DNA from: AC-32 sp963754265
GTDB lineage: Bacteria; Actinomycetota; Thermoleophilia; Gaiellales; Gaiellaceae
Assembly (NCBI GenBank): GCA_963754265.1
Contig: CAVWFB010000001.1
Coordinates: forward strand, 1-64,000
Length of the DNA stretch: 64,000 nucleotides
Reading direction: 5' to 3'
The position numbers and the translations under genes were made by a program. The notes beneath the pieces were generated by a model, which ran no database searches, was not told where the DNA came from, and saw nothing but the letters and a program-made list of their open reading frames with translations. Numbering within the stretch: the first letter of the stretch is position 1; each line of letters begins with the position of its first letter. Shown here in pieces: positions 35,420-44,086 of this stretch.

Positions 35420-35602
35420 GTGGCCGGCTTTCGCACCTTCCGTCGAACAGGCACCGTCGGGCTCGCGCTGACCGCCTGGGACATCTGGCGGCGCATCCCG
35501 AAGAAGCAGCGCCGCGCGATCGTCAACCAGGCGCGCATCTACGCCCCGATCGTCGCCTCGAAGGTGATTCAGCAGCGCCGGCGTCACCGCCGGGCCCCTT
35601 AG
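35420..35602 (+). CDS. 60-residue basic protein of unknown function
   Basis: GTG 35420, 11 bases after the polyproline gene. MAGFRTFRRTGTVGLALTAWDIWRRI, then KKQRRAIVNQARIYAPIVASKV and an Arg/His-rich end. One moderately hydrophobic helix, net charge strongly positive. It overlaps the 2-oxoglutarate dehydrogenase gene by 4 bases (convergent). Similar small basic proteins occur in actinobacteria; function unknown. Confidence 0.55.
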   Translation: MAGFRTFRRTGTVGLALTAWDIWRRIPKKQRRAIVNQARIYAPIVASKVIQQRRRHRRAP

Positions 35603-38469
35603 CTCGGGCTCAAGGCCTCTCTGACGATCCGGTCCTGTTCCTTCAGGTGAGCCGTGGGATAGCCCTCTGAAGGACTGGCTCGCCAGGGCCGTCCCGCGAA
35701 GCGAAGGCGAACGCCCGGCGACAGTGCCTCTTCGAGCCGGTGCCGGATTGCCCGCCAGGCGCCCATGTTCTGCGGCTCCTCCTGCGTCCAGACGACCTCC
35801 TCGAGTGACGGGTAGGAGCGAACGAGGGCTGCCGCGGCATCGACCGGAAACGGGTAGAGCTGCTCGAGCCGCCCGACCGCGATCCAGCCGGCCTGCTGCC
35901 GCAGCTCGTGGCCGACGAGGTCGTAGTACACCTTCCCCGAGCAGAGCACCAGCCGTCGCACCCGGCTCGGGTCGGCGGCGGGGTCGGGGATCACGGGCAG
36001 GAACGAGCCTTCCGTCAAGTCGCGCAGCTCGGACGCCGCCTGCTTCAGCCGCAGCAGCCCCTTCGGGGTCATCACGACGAGGGGTCGAGCGCTCGGGTCG
36101 AGCGCCTGGCGGCGCAAGAGGTGGAAGTACTGTGCCGCCGTGGTGCAGTTGACGATGCGGATGTTCTCCTGCGCGGCGAGCTGGAGAAAGCGCTCCAGGC
36201 GCGCGCTCGAATGCTCCGGCCCATTGCCCTCGTAGCCGTGCGGGAGCAGAAGCGTCAGACGTGAGGTCTGGCCCCACTTCGAGAGCCCGGAGACGATGAA
36301 CTGGTCGACTGCCACCTGCGCGCCGTTGACGAAGTCGCCGAACTGGGCCTCCCAGGCGACGAGAGCCTCGGGCGCGGCGACGGAGTAGCCGTACTCGAAC
36401 CCCACGCACGCCTCTTCCGAGAGCGGCGAGTTGTGGATCTCGAACGACGCCGTCGCCTCGCGCAGGTTCTGCACGGGCGCGTAGGCCTGGCCGTTGTGGA
36501 CGTCGTGCAGCACGAGGTGACGATGCGAGAACGTCCCGCGCTCGGTGTCCTGGCCGGTGAGGCGGACCGGGAGTCCCTCCACGAGCAGGCTGGCGAACGC
36601 GAGCTCCTCGGCCTGGCCCCAGTCGATGCCGCCCTGGTCGATCGCGTCGCGCCGGCGCTCGAGTTGCTTCGCGAGCTTCGGGTTGACGGTGAAGCCGTCC
36701 GGCACGGCGAGTAGCTCCTCGTTCAGCTCCCGTAGGCGATCGCCGCCCACGGCCGTCACGATCTCCGCCTTGCTCGAGGCCGGGATCCGGCCCTCGTAGG
36801 CGACCGCCGGCACCTCCTGGCCGAAGGTCGTCTTCAGCCGCTCGTGCGCCTCCTTCAACCTGGTATCGACGGCGGCGACGAGCGCATCCGCCTCCTCCTG
36901 CGAGACGACCTCCTCGTCGACGAGCTCCTCGGCGTACTGCTCGCGAACGCTCGGCTGTCGCTCGATCAGCGCGGCCATCAGCGGCTGCGTGTAGGCCGCC
37001 TCGTCCTGCTCGTTGTGACCGTGGCGGCGGTAGCCCACGAGGTCGATCACGACATCGGTGCAGAAGCGGCGGCGGAAGGCGAGAGCCAGCCGGATCGCGG
37101 CGAGCGAGGCCTCGGGGTCGTCGGCGTTGACGTGGATGATCGGCAGGTCGAACCCCTTCGCGAGGTCGCTCGAGTAGCGGGTCGAGCGCCCATCCGCCGG
37201 ATCGGTGGTGAAGCCGATCTGGTTGTTCGCGATCAGGTGCAGCGTCCCGCCCGTCGAGTAGCCGTTGAGGTCGGCGAGGTTGAGCGTCTCGGCGACGACG
37301 CCTTGCGCCGGGAAGGCCGCGTCGCCGTGAATCTGGATCGGCATCGCCACCGTGGAGTCGTGGTAGCCCGTCCGGCTCGAGCGGTCGGTCTGCTCGGCGC
37401 GGGTCCGGCCCTCGACTACCGGGTCGACCGCCTCGAGGTGGCTCGGGTTGGACGCCAGGGTGAGGGTGATGTCACCCGAGGGTGTGGGTCGGGAGCCTTC
37501 GGCGCCGAGGTGGTACTTGACGTCGCCGGTCCCGCCTTCCGGGTCGGAGGCGACCGCCTCGAGCGTCCGCTCGCCCTCGAACTCGCGCAGGATCGTCTCG
37601 TAAGGCCTGCCGAGCACGTGGGCGAGGACGTTGAGCCGGCCTCGGTGCGCCATGCCGAACACGACCTCGTGGGCGCCTTCCTCGGCGACGAGCGCAATCG
37701 CCTCGTCCAGCATCGGGATCATCACGTCGAGGCCTTCGATCGAGAACTGCTTTTGGCCGAGAAACGCGCGCCTCAGGTACCGCTCGAAGCCCTCGACCTC
37801 GCTCAGGCGTTCCAGCAGGCGGCGCTTCTCGTCCGCGTCGAGCGGCCGCCGGTAGCGGCCCGACTCGATCGCGGAGCGGAGCCAGACGCGCTGCTCGTGG
37901 TCGGAGATGTGCTCGATCTCGTAAGCGCTCGTCCCGCAGTAGGTCTCGCGCAGCCGCGGGAGCACGTCGGCCAGCGTCTCGCCCGGGACGTGGACGCGCA
38001 GGATGTCGGCCGGGATCAGCCGCTGGAGCTCGGGTGTCAGCTTCGGCTCCAGGCGCCCGGGCTCGAGCGACGGGTCGCCGACCGGTTCGGAGCCCAGTGG
38101 GTCGAGGCGCGCGGCGAGGTGGCCGTGCGTGCGGTAGGCCTTCACGAGCGCCATTGCCGCCGCGACCGCCGCCAGCAGCGTCTTGTCCGGTGCGGCCTCG
38201 GCCGGAGCCGCGGACGGGGCAGGCTCGGCCGCGGCGGGCCCAGGAGGGGCCGGCGCCGGAGCGGGGGTCGTCGCCACGTGGCCGTTCCCGTCCTCCTGCA
38301 GGAGCTCGACCAGCCGCGCCAGTCCGGGATGGGTCGCCACGAGCTCGCTCGCGCCGCTCTCGAAGAGCGCCCGCCACTCGCTGGGCACCGCCTCGGGGTT
38401 CTCGAGGTACTGCTCGAGCAGCGCGCTCGCGTAGCCCGCGTTGAGACCGTCGACCTCGTGCATGCTCAC
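35599..38469 (-). CDS. sucA: 2-oxoglutarate dehydrogenase E1 component
   Basis: 956 residues. Thiamine-diphosphate fold: AHRGRLNVLAHVLGRPYETI, GDAAFPAQGVVAETLNL (GDG-like motif), VHVNADDPEA, HGHNEQDEAAYTQP, and the pyrimidine domain (LSEEACVGFEYGYSVAAPEALVAWEAQFGDF). It decarboxylates 2-oxoglutarate and passes succinyl to E2. Unlike mycobacterial Kgd, about 1200 residues, it lacks an E2 catalytic domain; only a Pro/Ala-rich linker (about residues 65-95) separates the N-terminal helix from the core. GTG 38469 or ATG 38463 begins the frame; the Shine-Dalgarno is weak. E2 and E3 are not in the window. Confidence 0.95.
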   Translation of the reverse strand: MSMHEVDGLNAGYASALLEQYLENPEAVPSEWRALFESGASELVATHPGLARLVELLQEDGNGHVATTPAPAPAPPGPAAAEPAPSAAPAEAAPDKTLLAAVAAAMALVKAYRTHGHLAARLDPLGSEPVGDPSLEPGRLEPKLTPELQRLIPADILRVHVPGETLADVLPRLRETYCGTSAYEIEHISDHEQRVWLRSAIESGRYRRPLDADEKRRLLERLSEVEGFERYLRRAFLGQKQFSIEGLDVMIPMLDEAIALVAEEGAHEVVFGMAHRGRLNVLAHVLGRPYETILREFEGERTLEAVASDPEGGTGDVKYHLGAEGSRPTPSGDITLTLASNPSHLEAVDPVVEGRTRAEQTDRSSRTGYHDSTVAMPIQIHGDAAFPAQGVVAETLNLADLNGYSTGGTLHLIANNQIGFTTDPADGRSTRYSSDLAKGFDLPIIHVNADDPEASLAAIRLALAFRRRFCTDVVIDLVGYRRHGHNEQDEAAYTQPLMAALIERQPSVREQYAEELVDEEVVSQEEADALVAAVDTRLKEAHERLKTTFGQEVPAVAYEGRIPASSKAEIVTAVGGDRLRELNEELLAVPDGFTVNPKLAKQLERRRDAIDQGGIDWGQAEELAFASLLVEGLPVRLTGQDTERGTFSHRHLVLHDVHNGQAYAPVQNLREATASFEIHNSPLSEEACVGFEYGYSVAAPEALVAWEAQFGDFVNGAQVAVDQFIVSGLSKWGQTSRLTLLLPHGYEGNGPEHSSARLERFLQLAAQENIRIVNCTTAAQYFHLLRRQALDPSARPLVVMTPKGLLRLKQAASELRDLTEGSFLPVIPDPAADPSRVRRLVLCSGKVYYDLVGHELRQQAGWIAVGRLEQLYPFPVDAAAALVRSYPSLEEVVWTQEEPQNMGAWRAIRHRLEEALSPGVRLRFAGRPWRASPSEGYPTAHLKEQDRIVREALSPS

Positions 38470-38506
38470 AGTCTTTGTTGTACCAACGGGATCCCCTCCC
38501 GCGGGC

Positions 38507-38767
38507 TCAGAACAACGGGTGGTCGGTGACGACCGCGGCCGCCATGCCGATCATGAAGCAAGCTGCGCCGATCCCGACCGCGAATGCCGCCAGCCGCTGA
38601 TGCCTGGGACTCATCGCAACCGCGAGCAGCGCCAGGAACAGTGCTCCCGGGATCAGCCGGGCGGGCCGGTAGGCGAGGCCCACGAGGCTCGCGAAGATCG
38701 AGAGGGAGGCCAGCAGGCCGGCCACGGCGTCGGCAGGCCGCTGTCGGGTCTCCGGATGGACGCTCAC
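38507..38767 (-). CDS. Small membrane protein (three helices)
   Basis: GTG 38767 overlaps the upstream stop (GTGA), giving 86 residues: VSVHPETRQRPADAVAGLLA, three hydrophobic segments (SLSIFASLVGLAYRP, LIPGALFLALLAVAM, LAAFAVGIGAACFMIGMAAAVV) and DHPLF. A longer start (38845) is possible but would overlap the neighbouring gene by 82 bases. No known function; the pair with the next gene looks like one translation unit. Confidence 0.7.
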   Translation of the reverse strand: MSVHPETRQRPADAVAGLLASLSIFASLVGLAYRPARLIPGALFLALLAVAMSPRHQRLAAFAVGIGAACFMIGMAAAVVTDHPLF

Positions 38768-38997
38768 CGCTGCGCGGCTGCCCGGCGAGCCCTGGTCGGA
38801 GAGGCGTGCGGGCCACGTCTCGGTCGGCGCGGGCGCGGGCGCCACGGCGGCCTCGGCTCGAGCTCGGCGGCCTCGACGAGCAGGCGCGCCGGCTCCGGCG
38901 GCTCGGGCTCGGCCTTCACCGCCCAGTACACGACCAGGCAGAGATAGACGATCGGGATCTTCAGGATCACCATCATGAAGACGAACTCCCAGACCAT
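38764..38997 (-). CDS. Small single-pass membrane protein with Arg/Pro-rich tail
   Basis: 77 residues. MVWEFVFMMVILKIPIVYLCLVVYWAV is a membrane helix, followed by KAEPEPPEPARLL and an Arg/Pro tail. The hydrophobic N-terminus with LKIPIVYLC is highly specific-looking and resembles small proteins in related actinobacteria. Upstream of and coupled to the three-helix protein by a 4-base overlap. Function unknown. Confidence 0.65.
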   Translation of the reverse strand: MVWEFVFMMVILKIPIVYLCLVVYWAVKAEPEPPEPARLLVEAAELEPRPPWRPRPRRPRRGPHASPTRARRAAAQR

Positions 38998-39061
38998 CGC
39001 GTGAGCATACGGGATGCGGCGCCGAGTCGGCGAGGGGCGACCGGGCTCGGCCGCCCCTCGC

Positions 39062-39229
39062 TCAGCGCGCTTGAGTTCCGGTAACGGTGCTCGTGTTCGT
39101 GCCAGAGTCGCCGGAGCCGCAGCCGGGGGCCACGAACAGGAACCACACGAGCACGATCACGCCCACGACGATCGCTGCCAGGACCCAGTTACGCGCCGGA
39201 CCAGCTGGCACCGCTGCCGCCGTCTCCAT
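39062..39229 (-). CDS. Possible small membrane protein
   Basis: 55 residues from ATG 39229: METAAAVPAGPARNWVLAA, a hydrophobic helix (IVVGVIVLVWFLFVA) and PGCGSGDSGTN. It overlaps the end of the secreted protein gene by 41 bases in another frame and has no clear Shine-Dalgarno. The helix supports it; conservation is unknown. Confidence 0.4.
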   Translation of the reverse strand: METAAAVPAGPARNWVLAAIVVGVIVLVWFLFVAPGCGSGDSGTNTSTVTGTQAR

Positions 39230-39767
39230 GAACCCAGATGTCGACCACCGGGTACTTGTGCGGGCAGTACCACGTCACGCATGCGTGGAAGCCGCCCTGC
39301 GTCCACGCGTCCGTCGAGTAGGTCCCGACACCCCGACCGCTGCAGTGCTCGTAGACGCAGTTACCGGCGGTGTGGCCGTCGAACGTCCAGCCGAATGCGG
39401 TGTCGGACGGCCAGCGGTCGCGCCAGAAGTATGTGATCACGTTGCCCTTCCAACACCACCGGACCTGCTCGTTGTACCGGAACACGACGAACCCAGCGAG
39501 GTTGCGCCTGACCGCGCGTGCGTAGCGCGTGCGGCACAGCCCCGGTGCGTACGCGTACGCGTCGAACGACTCCGCGTACACGCCCGACTCGAGCCCGGCG
39601 TAGCCGCAGTCCACGTTCGGGTCGTAGCAGTAGGACCCGTCCGGCGACTGGTATCCGGGCGACGGCACGGCGTCAGCCCCGCCCGGCAGGATCACCACCG
39701 AGAGCGCGAGACCGGCGATCATCGCCGCCAGCCCGGCTCTTCGTCCCGTGTGCGTTCTTCGCTCCAT
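39189..39767 (-). CDS. Secreted cysteine-rich protein of unknown function
   Basis: 192 residues. ATG 39767 follows GGGAGGTGG. Signal peptide (GRRAGLAAMIAGLALSVVILPGGADA). The mature protein has eight or nine cysteines (YCYDPNVDCGY, LCRTRYAR, WCWKGNV, NCVYEHC, ACVTWYC) and many aromatic residues, fitting a disulfide-rich beta fold. WRDRWPSDTAFGWTFDGHT could be a carbohydrate-binding face, which is speculative. No family recognised. Confidence 0.65.
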   Translation of the reverse strand: MERRTHTGRRAGLAAMIAGLALSVVILPGGADAVPSPGYQSPDGSYCYDPNVDCGYAGLESGVYAESFDAYAYAPGLCRTRYARAVRRNLAGFVVFRYNEQVRWCWKGNVITYFWRDRWPSDTAFGWTFDGHTAGNCVYEHCSGRGVGTYSTDAWTQGGFHACVTWYCPHKYPVVDIWVHGDGGSGASWSGA

Positions 39768-39886
39768 CGTCCACCTCCCGTCGACTCCTGCCGACGGTAG
39801 GCGTGGCCGGCGCGCACGTGTGAAACGCATCCGTGTCGAAAGCGAAACATCGCTCAGAGGGTCCTACCCCAATGCGCCGCGCCTGC

Positions 39887-41374
39887 CTATTGGCCCTTTG
39901 GGACAGGTCCAAAGCCCCCGCCGCCCGGCGTCTCGACGCGAACGAGGTCGCCGGCGACGAGTGAGCGCGTCACCTTGCCGGGAAGCTCGTTGCCGTTGAG
40001 CAGGTCGCGCCCCGGCTGCCCGGGCTCGCCACCCTTTGCTCCGTGCGGCGCGTGGAGGCGGCGCTCGCCGACGAGCGAGAGCCGGCAGGGCTCGAGCACG
40101 CGCAGCTCCCGCACGACCCCGTCGCCGCCCCTGTGCTCGCCGCGGCCGCCGGAGCCGAGCCGGAGCTGATGGCGCTCGACGCGCAGCGGATAGCCGAGCT
40201 CGAGCGCCTCGGCCGGGGTAGAGAGCGTGTTCGACATCGCGACATGCACGCCCGAGGGGCCGTCAGCATCCGGACAGGCGCCCTGGCCGCCGCCGACGGT
40301 CTCGTAGTAGGTGAAACGGTCGTTGCCGAGAGTGACGTTGTTCATCGTGCCTTGTCCCTGGGCCGGGACGGGGATGCCAAGGCCGAAGGCGGCGAAGACG
40401 ACGTCGACGATCCGGCTGGACGTCTCCACGTTGCCGGCGGCGACTGCAGCCGGCGGGCGGGCGTTCACGAGCGAGCCCTCGGGCGCCGTCACCCGAACCG
40501 GTGCGAAGGCGCCGCCCGAGGCGGGGACGTCCGGGTCGGTGAGGCAGCGGACGACGAAGTAGCAGGCCGACCTGGTGACGGCCAGCGGGCAGTTGAGGTT
40601 TCCCGCATGCTGGGCGGTGGTTCCGGCGAAGTCGAGCTCCAGCTCGTCGCCCTCGACGGTCACCGTGACGCAGAGCTCGAGCTCACTCCCGTCCGCGCCT
40701 TCGAGGACGTCTGTTGCCTCGAATCGCCCGTCCGGCAGGCGCGCGACCGCGGCTCTGACGCAGCGCTCCGAGTAGTCGTGGAGCTCGTTCATCGCCCGCT
40801 CGACCTGCTCCTGGCCACGCCGTTCGCATAGCTCGTCGAGCCGGCGTTCGGCGAGATGGTGAGCCGCGAGCTGTGCGCGGAGGTCGCCCCGGCGCTCGGC
40901 CGGATTGCGCATGCGGGCGACGAGTGCGTCGAGCACGCGCTCGTCGAGCCGGGTGGGCGGGATCACGATCCCTTCTTCATCCAGCCGCCGGGAGTCCGCG
41001 GGCAGGCTTCCCGGTTCCTTTGCGCCGACGTCCGCGTGATGCGCTCGTGTGACCGCGAACCCGACGCGCGTGCGCGTGACGAGGGTGATGTCGGGCAGAT
41101 GCGTGCCGCCCGAGAACGGGTCGTTGAGGACGAACACCTCGTCCGGCGCGGGATCCTGCCGGCGCACGGCCGCGACGGCGTCCGGCATCGCGCCAAGGTG
41201 CACGGGGATGTGCTCGGCCTGGGCGATCATCCGGCCGCGTGGATCGAAGAGCGCGGTGGAGCAGTCCCGCCGTTCCTTGATGTTCGCGGAGAACGCCGAG
41301 CGGACGAGAACGGCGCCCATCTCGTCCGCGATCGAGCGGAGCGCGGCGCCGAGGACCTGGAGCTCGATGTTCAT
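39887..41374 (-). CDS. Hydantoinase B / oxoprolinase family subunit
   Basis: ATG 41374 (MNIELQVLGAALRSIADEMG); a GTG at 41401 that overlaps the HyuA stop (GTGA) is an alternative adding nine residues. Family blocks: FSANIKERRDCSTALFD, IAQAEHIPVHLGAMP, LNDPFSGGTHLPDITLV, RAHHADVGAKEPGS, GNLNCPLAVTRSACYFVVR and GQGTMNNVTLGN. HyuB subunits bind metal and work with HyuA in ATP-dependent or ATP-independent opening of hydantoins or 5-oxoproline. The exact substrate is unknown. Confidence 0.9.
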   Translation of the reverse strand: MNIELQVLGAALRSIADEMGAVLVRSAFSANIKERRDCSTALFDPRGRMIAQAEHIPVHLGAMPDAVAAVRRQDPAPDEVFVLNDPFSGGTHLPDITLVTRTRVGFAVTRAHHADVGAKEPGSLPADSRRLDEEGIVIPPTRLDERVLDALVARMRNPAERRGDLRAQLAAHHLAERRLDELCERRGQEQVERAMNELHDYSERCVRAAVARLPDGRFEATDVLEGADGSELELCVTVTVEGDELELDFAGTTAQHAGNLNCPLAVTRSACYFVVRCLTDPDVPASGGAFAPVRVTAPEGSLVNARPPAAVAAGNVETSSRIVDVVFAAFGLGIPVPAQGQGTMNNVTLGNDRFTYYETVGGGQGACPDADGPSGVHVAMSNTLSTPAEALELGYPLRVERHQLRLGSGGRGEHRGGDGVVRELRVLEPCRLSLVGERRLHAPHGAKGGEPGQPGRDLLNGNELPGKVTRSLVAGDLVRVETPGGGGFGPVPKGQ

Positions 41375-41397
41375 TTCACAGTCTCGACACGATCTCG

Positions 41398-43146
41398 TCA
41401 CACCCTCGTGAGCCGCAGCGTGCTACTCATCCCATCCCTAACCCCCACCCACCCCGGGGGAAGCCAGCAGGTGGCGCCCTCGAGCTCGACGACCGCCGGG
41501 CCGGTCGCCTCGAGCGGCTCCGCCGCCGGAAGCTCGAACCGCGGGCCCGGCCGCACCTCGGCCGTCCTGACGGCCACGAGCTCGATCGCCCGCTCGGGCT
41601 CGGCGTAGCCGTAGCGGATCTCGTGGGCGCGGTGGAAGGCGGCGCCGAGCTCTTCCTGGAGAGGCACCGTCAGCTCGAACGATTGCCCCTCGTAGCGGAG
41701 GTCGGCCTCGCCCTCGGCCGGAAGCTCCCCCGCCTCCTCGAGCGGGCACAGGTACGAGCGGACCCGGTCGCGCCGCTCGCCGCTCGCGACCAGGCCGAGC
41801 GCCGAGAGGACGCCCGCGGCTCCGGGCACGAGCACGGTCCGCATGCCGAGCTCCTCGGCCAGCGCGCACCCGTGCAGGGCACCGGCGCCGCCGAAGGCGA
41901 CGAGAGCGAAGTCGCGCGGGTCGTGACCCCGCTCCACCGACACGAGTCGCAGCGCCCGCAGCATCTCGGCGTTCACAACCTCGATCGCCTCGGCCGGGTC
42001 GATTCCTGCGAACGCGCGCTCGGAGGCTGCGGGGTCGAGCTCGATCCCGCCGGCAAGCCGGCGCGGGAGGCGCTCGAGCAGGAGGTTTGCGTCGGTAATC
42101 GTCGGCCGCGTGCCACCCTTTCCGTAGCAGGCGGGGCCCGGATCGGCGCCGGCGCTCTCTGGGCCGACTCGCAGGGCACCGCCGGAGTCGCGCCAGACGA
42201 TCGAGCCGCCACCGGCGCCGACCGTTTGCAGGTCGACCGTCGGCAGCCGCAGGGGAAAGCCGGCCACATCACGCGCAGTCGCCCGCCCGGGTCGGCCGTC
42301 GACGATCAGCGAGACGTCGGTCGAGGTGCCGCCCATGTCGAGCGAGACCGCGTTCTCGGCGCCCGCGAGCCGCGCGATCGCTGCCGCCCCGACGACACCC
42401 GCCGCGGGCCCGGACACCAGCGCCACCGCCGGGTGCGCTGCCGCCTCGGCGAGCGTCGCGACTCCGCCGGAGGAGCGCATCACGAGCGGCTCCGGCAGTC
42501 CGGCCTCGCGGCAGGCGTCCCGCAGCGCCTCGAGGTATCCCGAGACCGCCGGCCCGAGGTAGGCGTCGACCGTCACGGTCGACGCCCGCTCGTACTCGCG
42601 AAACTCTGGAGCGATCTCGTGCGAAGCGACCACGCGCGCCCGAGGGAGCCGGCGGCGCAGCTCCTCGACCACCGCACGCTCGTGACTGGGGTCGCGGAAC
42701 GAGAAGAGCGTGCAGACCGCGACCGCCTCGACCCGCTCGTCGAGCCGAGGGAGCGACTCGAGCTCGAGCGGCTCCAACACGCCCTCGGGGCCGATCCGCT
42801 CGCGCACTCCGTAGCAGCGCTCGAGCGGGATGAGCGGCTCCGGATGCGACTCGCAGAGGCGGTAGAGATGGGCGCGATCCTGGCGGCGGAGGTGCAGCAG
42901 GTGCTCGAACCCCGCGGTCGCGACGAACGCCGTGCGGGCGCCCTTGCGCTCGAGGAGCGCGTTCGTCGCCGCGGTCGTCCCGTGGGTGAACCGGTCCAGG
43001 CCCGCAGCGCCGACCGCCGCCGCAGCGGCCACGACGGATTCCTCCTGCCTCGCCGCAGTCGGAACCTTGGCGGTTCGAACTGCGCCGTCGTCGAGCAGCA
43101 CTGCGTCGGTGAAGGTGCCTCCCACGTCTACGCCGAGAACGGCCAT
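41398..43146 (-). CDS. Hydantoinase A / oxoprolinase family subunit
   Basis: 582 residues. An ASKHA-type N-terminus MAVLGVDVGGTFTDAVLLDDG, then THGTTAATNALLERKGARTAFV, AVSLDMGGTSTDVSLIVDGRP and LVAFGGAGALHGCALAEELGM, which are the HyuA signature blocks. It forms the ATP-binding subunit with the HyuB gene downstream, linked by overlap. Shorter than the fused eukaryotic 5-oxoprolinase. Divergent from the glycosylase gene by 43 bases. Confidence 0.92.
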   Translation of the reverse strand: MAVLGVDVGGTFTDAVLLDDGAVRTAKVPTAARQEESVVAAAAAVGAAGLDRFTHGTTAATNALLERKGARTAFVATAGFEHLLHLRRQDRAHLYRLCESHPEPLIPLERCYGVRERIGPEGVLEPLELESLPRLDERVEAVAVCTLFSFRDPSHERAVVEELRRRLPRARVVASHEIAPEFREYERASTVTVDAYLGPAVSGYLEALRDACREAGLPEPLVMRSSGGVATLAEAAAHPAVALVSGPAAGVVGAAAIARLAGAENAVSLDMGGTSTDVSLIVDGRPGRATARDVAGFPLRLPTVDLQTVGAGGGSIVWRDSGGALRVGPESAGADPGPACYGKGGTRPTITDANLLLERLPRRLAGGIELDPAASERAFAGIDPAEAIEVVNAEMLRALRLVSVERGHDPRDFALVAFGGAGALHGCALAEELGMRTVLVPGAAGVLSALGLVASGERRDRVRSYLCPLEEAGELPAEGEADLRYEGQSFELTVPLQEELGAAFHRAHEIRYGYAEPERAIELVAVRTAEVRPGPRFELPAAEPLEATGPAVVELEGATCWLPPGWVGVRDGMSSTLRLTRV

Positions 43147-43189
43147 CCAACGGGGAATCTCTCAGGCTCCGGCACGTTCGACCAGGTCG

Positions 43190-44086
43190 ATGGCAAAACG
43201 CTGGTCGGCCGAGCTCGAGCTCAGAGGCAGGGGAGGCGAGCCCGTCGACCTGTGGCGCACGCTCGCGTCACACGGGGTGGCCGACCTCCCACCGCAGGCC
43301 GTCGACGAGGAGGCGCGGGCCCTCGAGACGACGCTGCCGCTCTCGCGGGGCCGGGCGCGCACGATCCGCATTGGGGCGGCCCGTAAGGGCTTCGCCCTCA
43401 TCGAGGGCGAGGGGATCGGCGCCGCCGACGGTCGCAGCCTCGCCGAGACGGCCCGGCACATGCTCCGCCTCGACGCCGATCTCTCCGGCTTCTACGCCGC
43501 CGCGCGGGACGATCCCGATCTCGACTGGGTCCGCTCGGGAGCCGGGCGGATGCTGCGCAGCCCGACGGTCTTCGAAGACGTCGTCAAGACGATCTGCACC
43601 ACGAACTGCACCTGGTCGGCAACCGTGCGAATGACGACCGCGCTGGTCGAAAACCTCGGAGTCGAGGCACCGGGCGGACTGCGCGCATTCCCGTTGCCCG
43701 CCGCGATGGCCGAAGTCGACGACGACTTCTACCGCGATTCCGTGCGGGCCGGCTACCGCGGCCCCTACCTGCGCACCCTCTCCACCGAGGTCGCCGAGGG
43801 GTCACTCGACCTCGAAGGCCTGAACGATCCCGAGCTGCCCGACGACGAGGTCGCGGCCCGCCTCCTCGCGCTCCCGGGGTGCGGCCCGTACGCGACCGCC
43901 CACATGATGATGCTGCTCGGCCGCTACTCCCGGCTCATCCTCGACTCGTGGACGCGCCCGAAGTACGCGCGCCTGAACGGGCGCAAGGCCGCCGACCGGA
44001 CGATCGAGCGGCGCTTCCGCCGCTACCGCGAGTACGCCGGGCTCGCCTTCTGGCTCTACCTGACCCGCGACTGGGTCGAGGACTAG
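43190..44086 (+). CDS. HhH-GPD DNA glycosylase (3-methyladenine type)
   Basis: ATG 43190, 298 residues. The helix-hairpin-helix LLALPGCGPYATAHMMMLLG is followed by the catalytic Asp in LILDSWTR (GPD-type). The earlier part (SPTVFEDVVKTICTTNCTWSATVRM) matches the AlkA-like or Ogg-like fold. It removes damaged bases, starting base-excision repair. The exact lesion is not decided by these motifs. Overlaps the YpfJ-type gene by 4 bases at the convergent ends. Confidence 0.88.
   Translation: MAKRWSAELELRGRGGEPVDLWRTLASHGVADLPPQAVDEEARALETTLPLSRGRARTIRIGAARKGFALIEGEGIGAADGRSLAETARHMLRLDADLSGFYAAARDDPDLDWVRSGAGRMLRSPTVFEDVVKTICTTNCTWSATVRMTTALVENLGVEAPGGLRAFPLPAAMAEVDDDFYRDSVRAGYRGPYLRTLSTEVAEGSLDLEGLNDPELPDDEVAARLLALPGCGPYATAHMMMLLGRYSRLILDSWTRPKYARLNGRKAADRTIERRFRRYREYAGLAFWLYLTRDWVED

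Noticed and set aside
36844..38529. 561-codon frame antisense to the 2-oxoglutarate dehydrogenase gene
   Set aside because: Composition is that of an antisense shadow (Arg, Val, Asp, Ala) and no motif is present.
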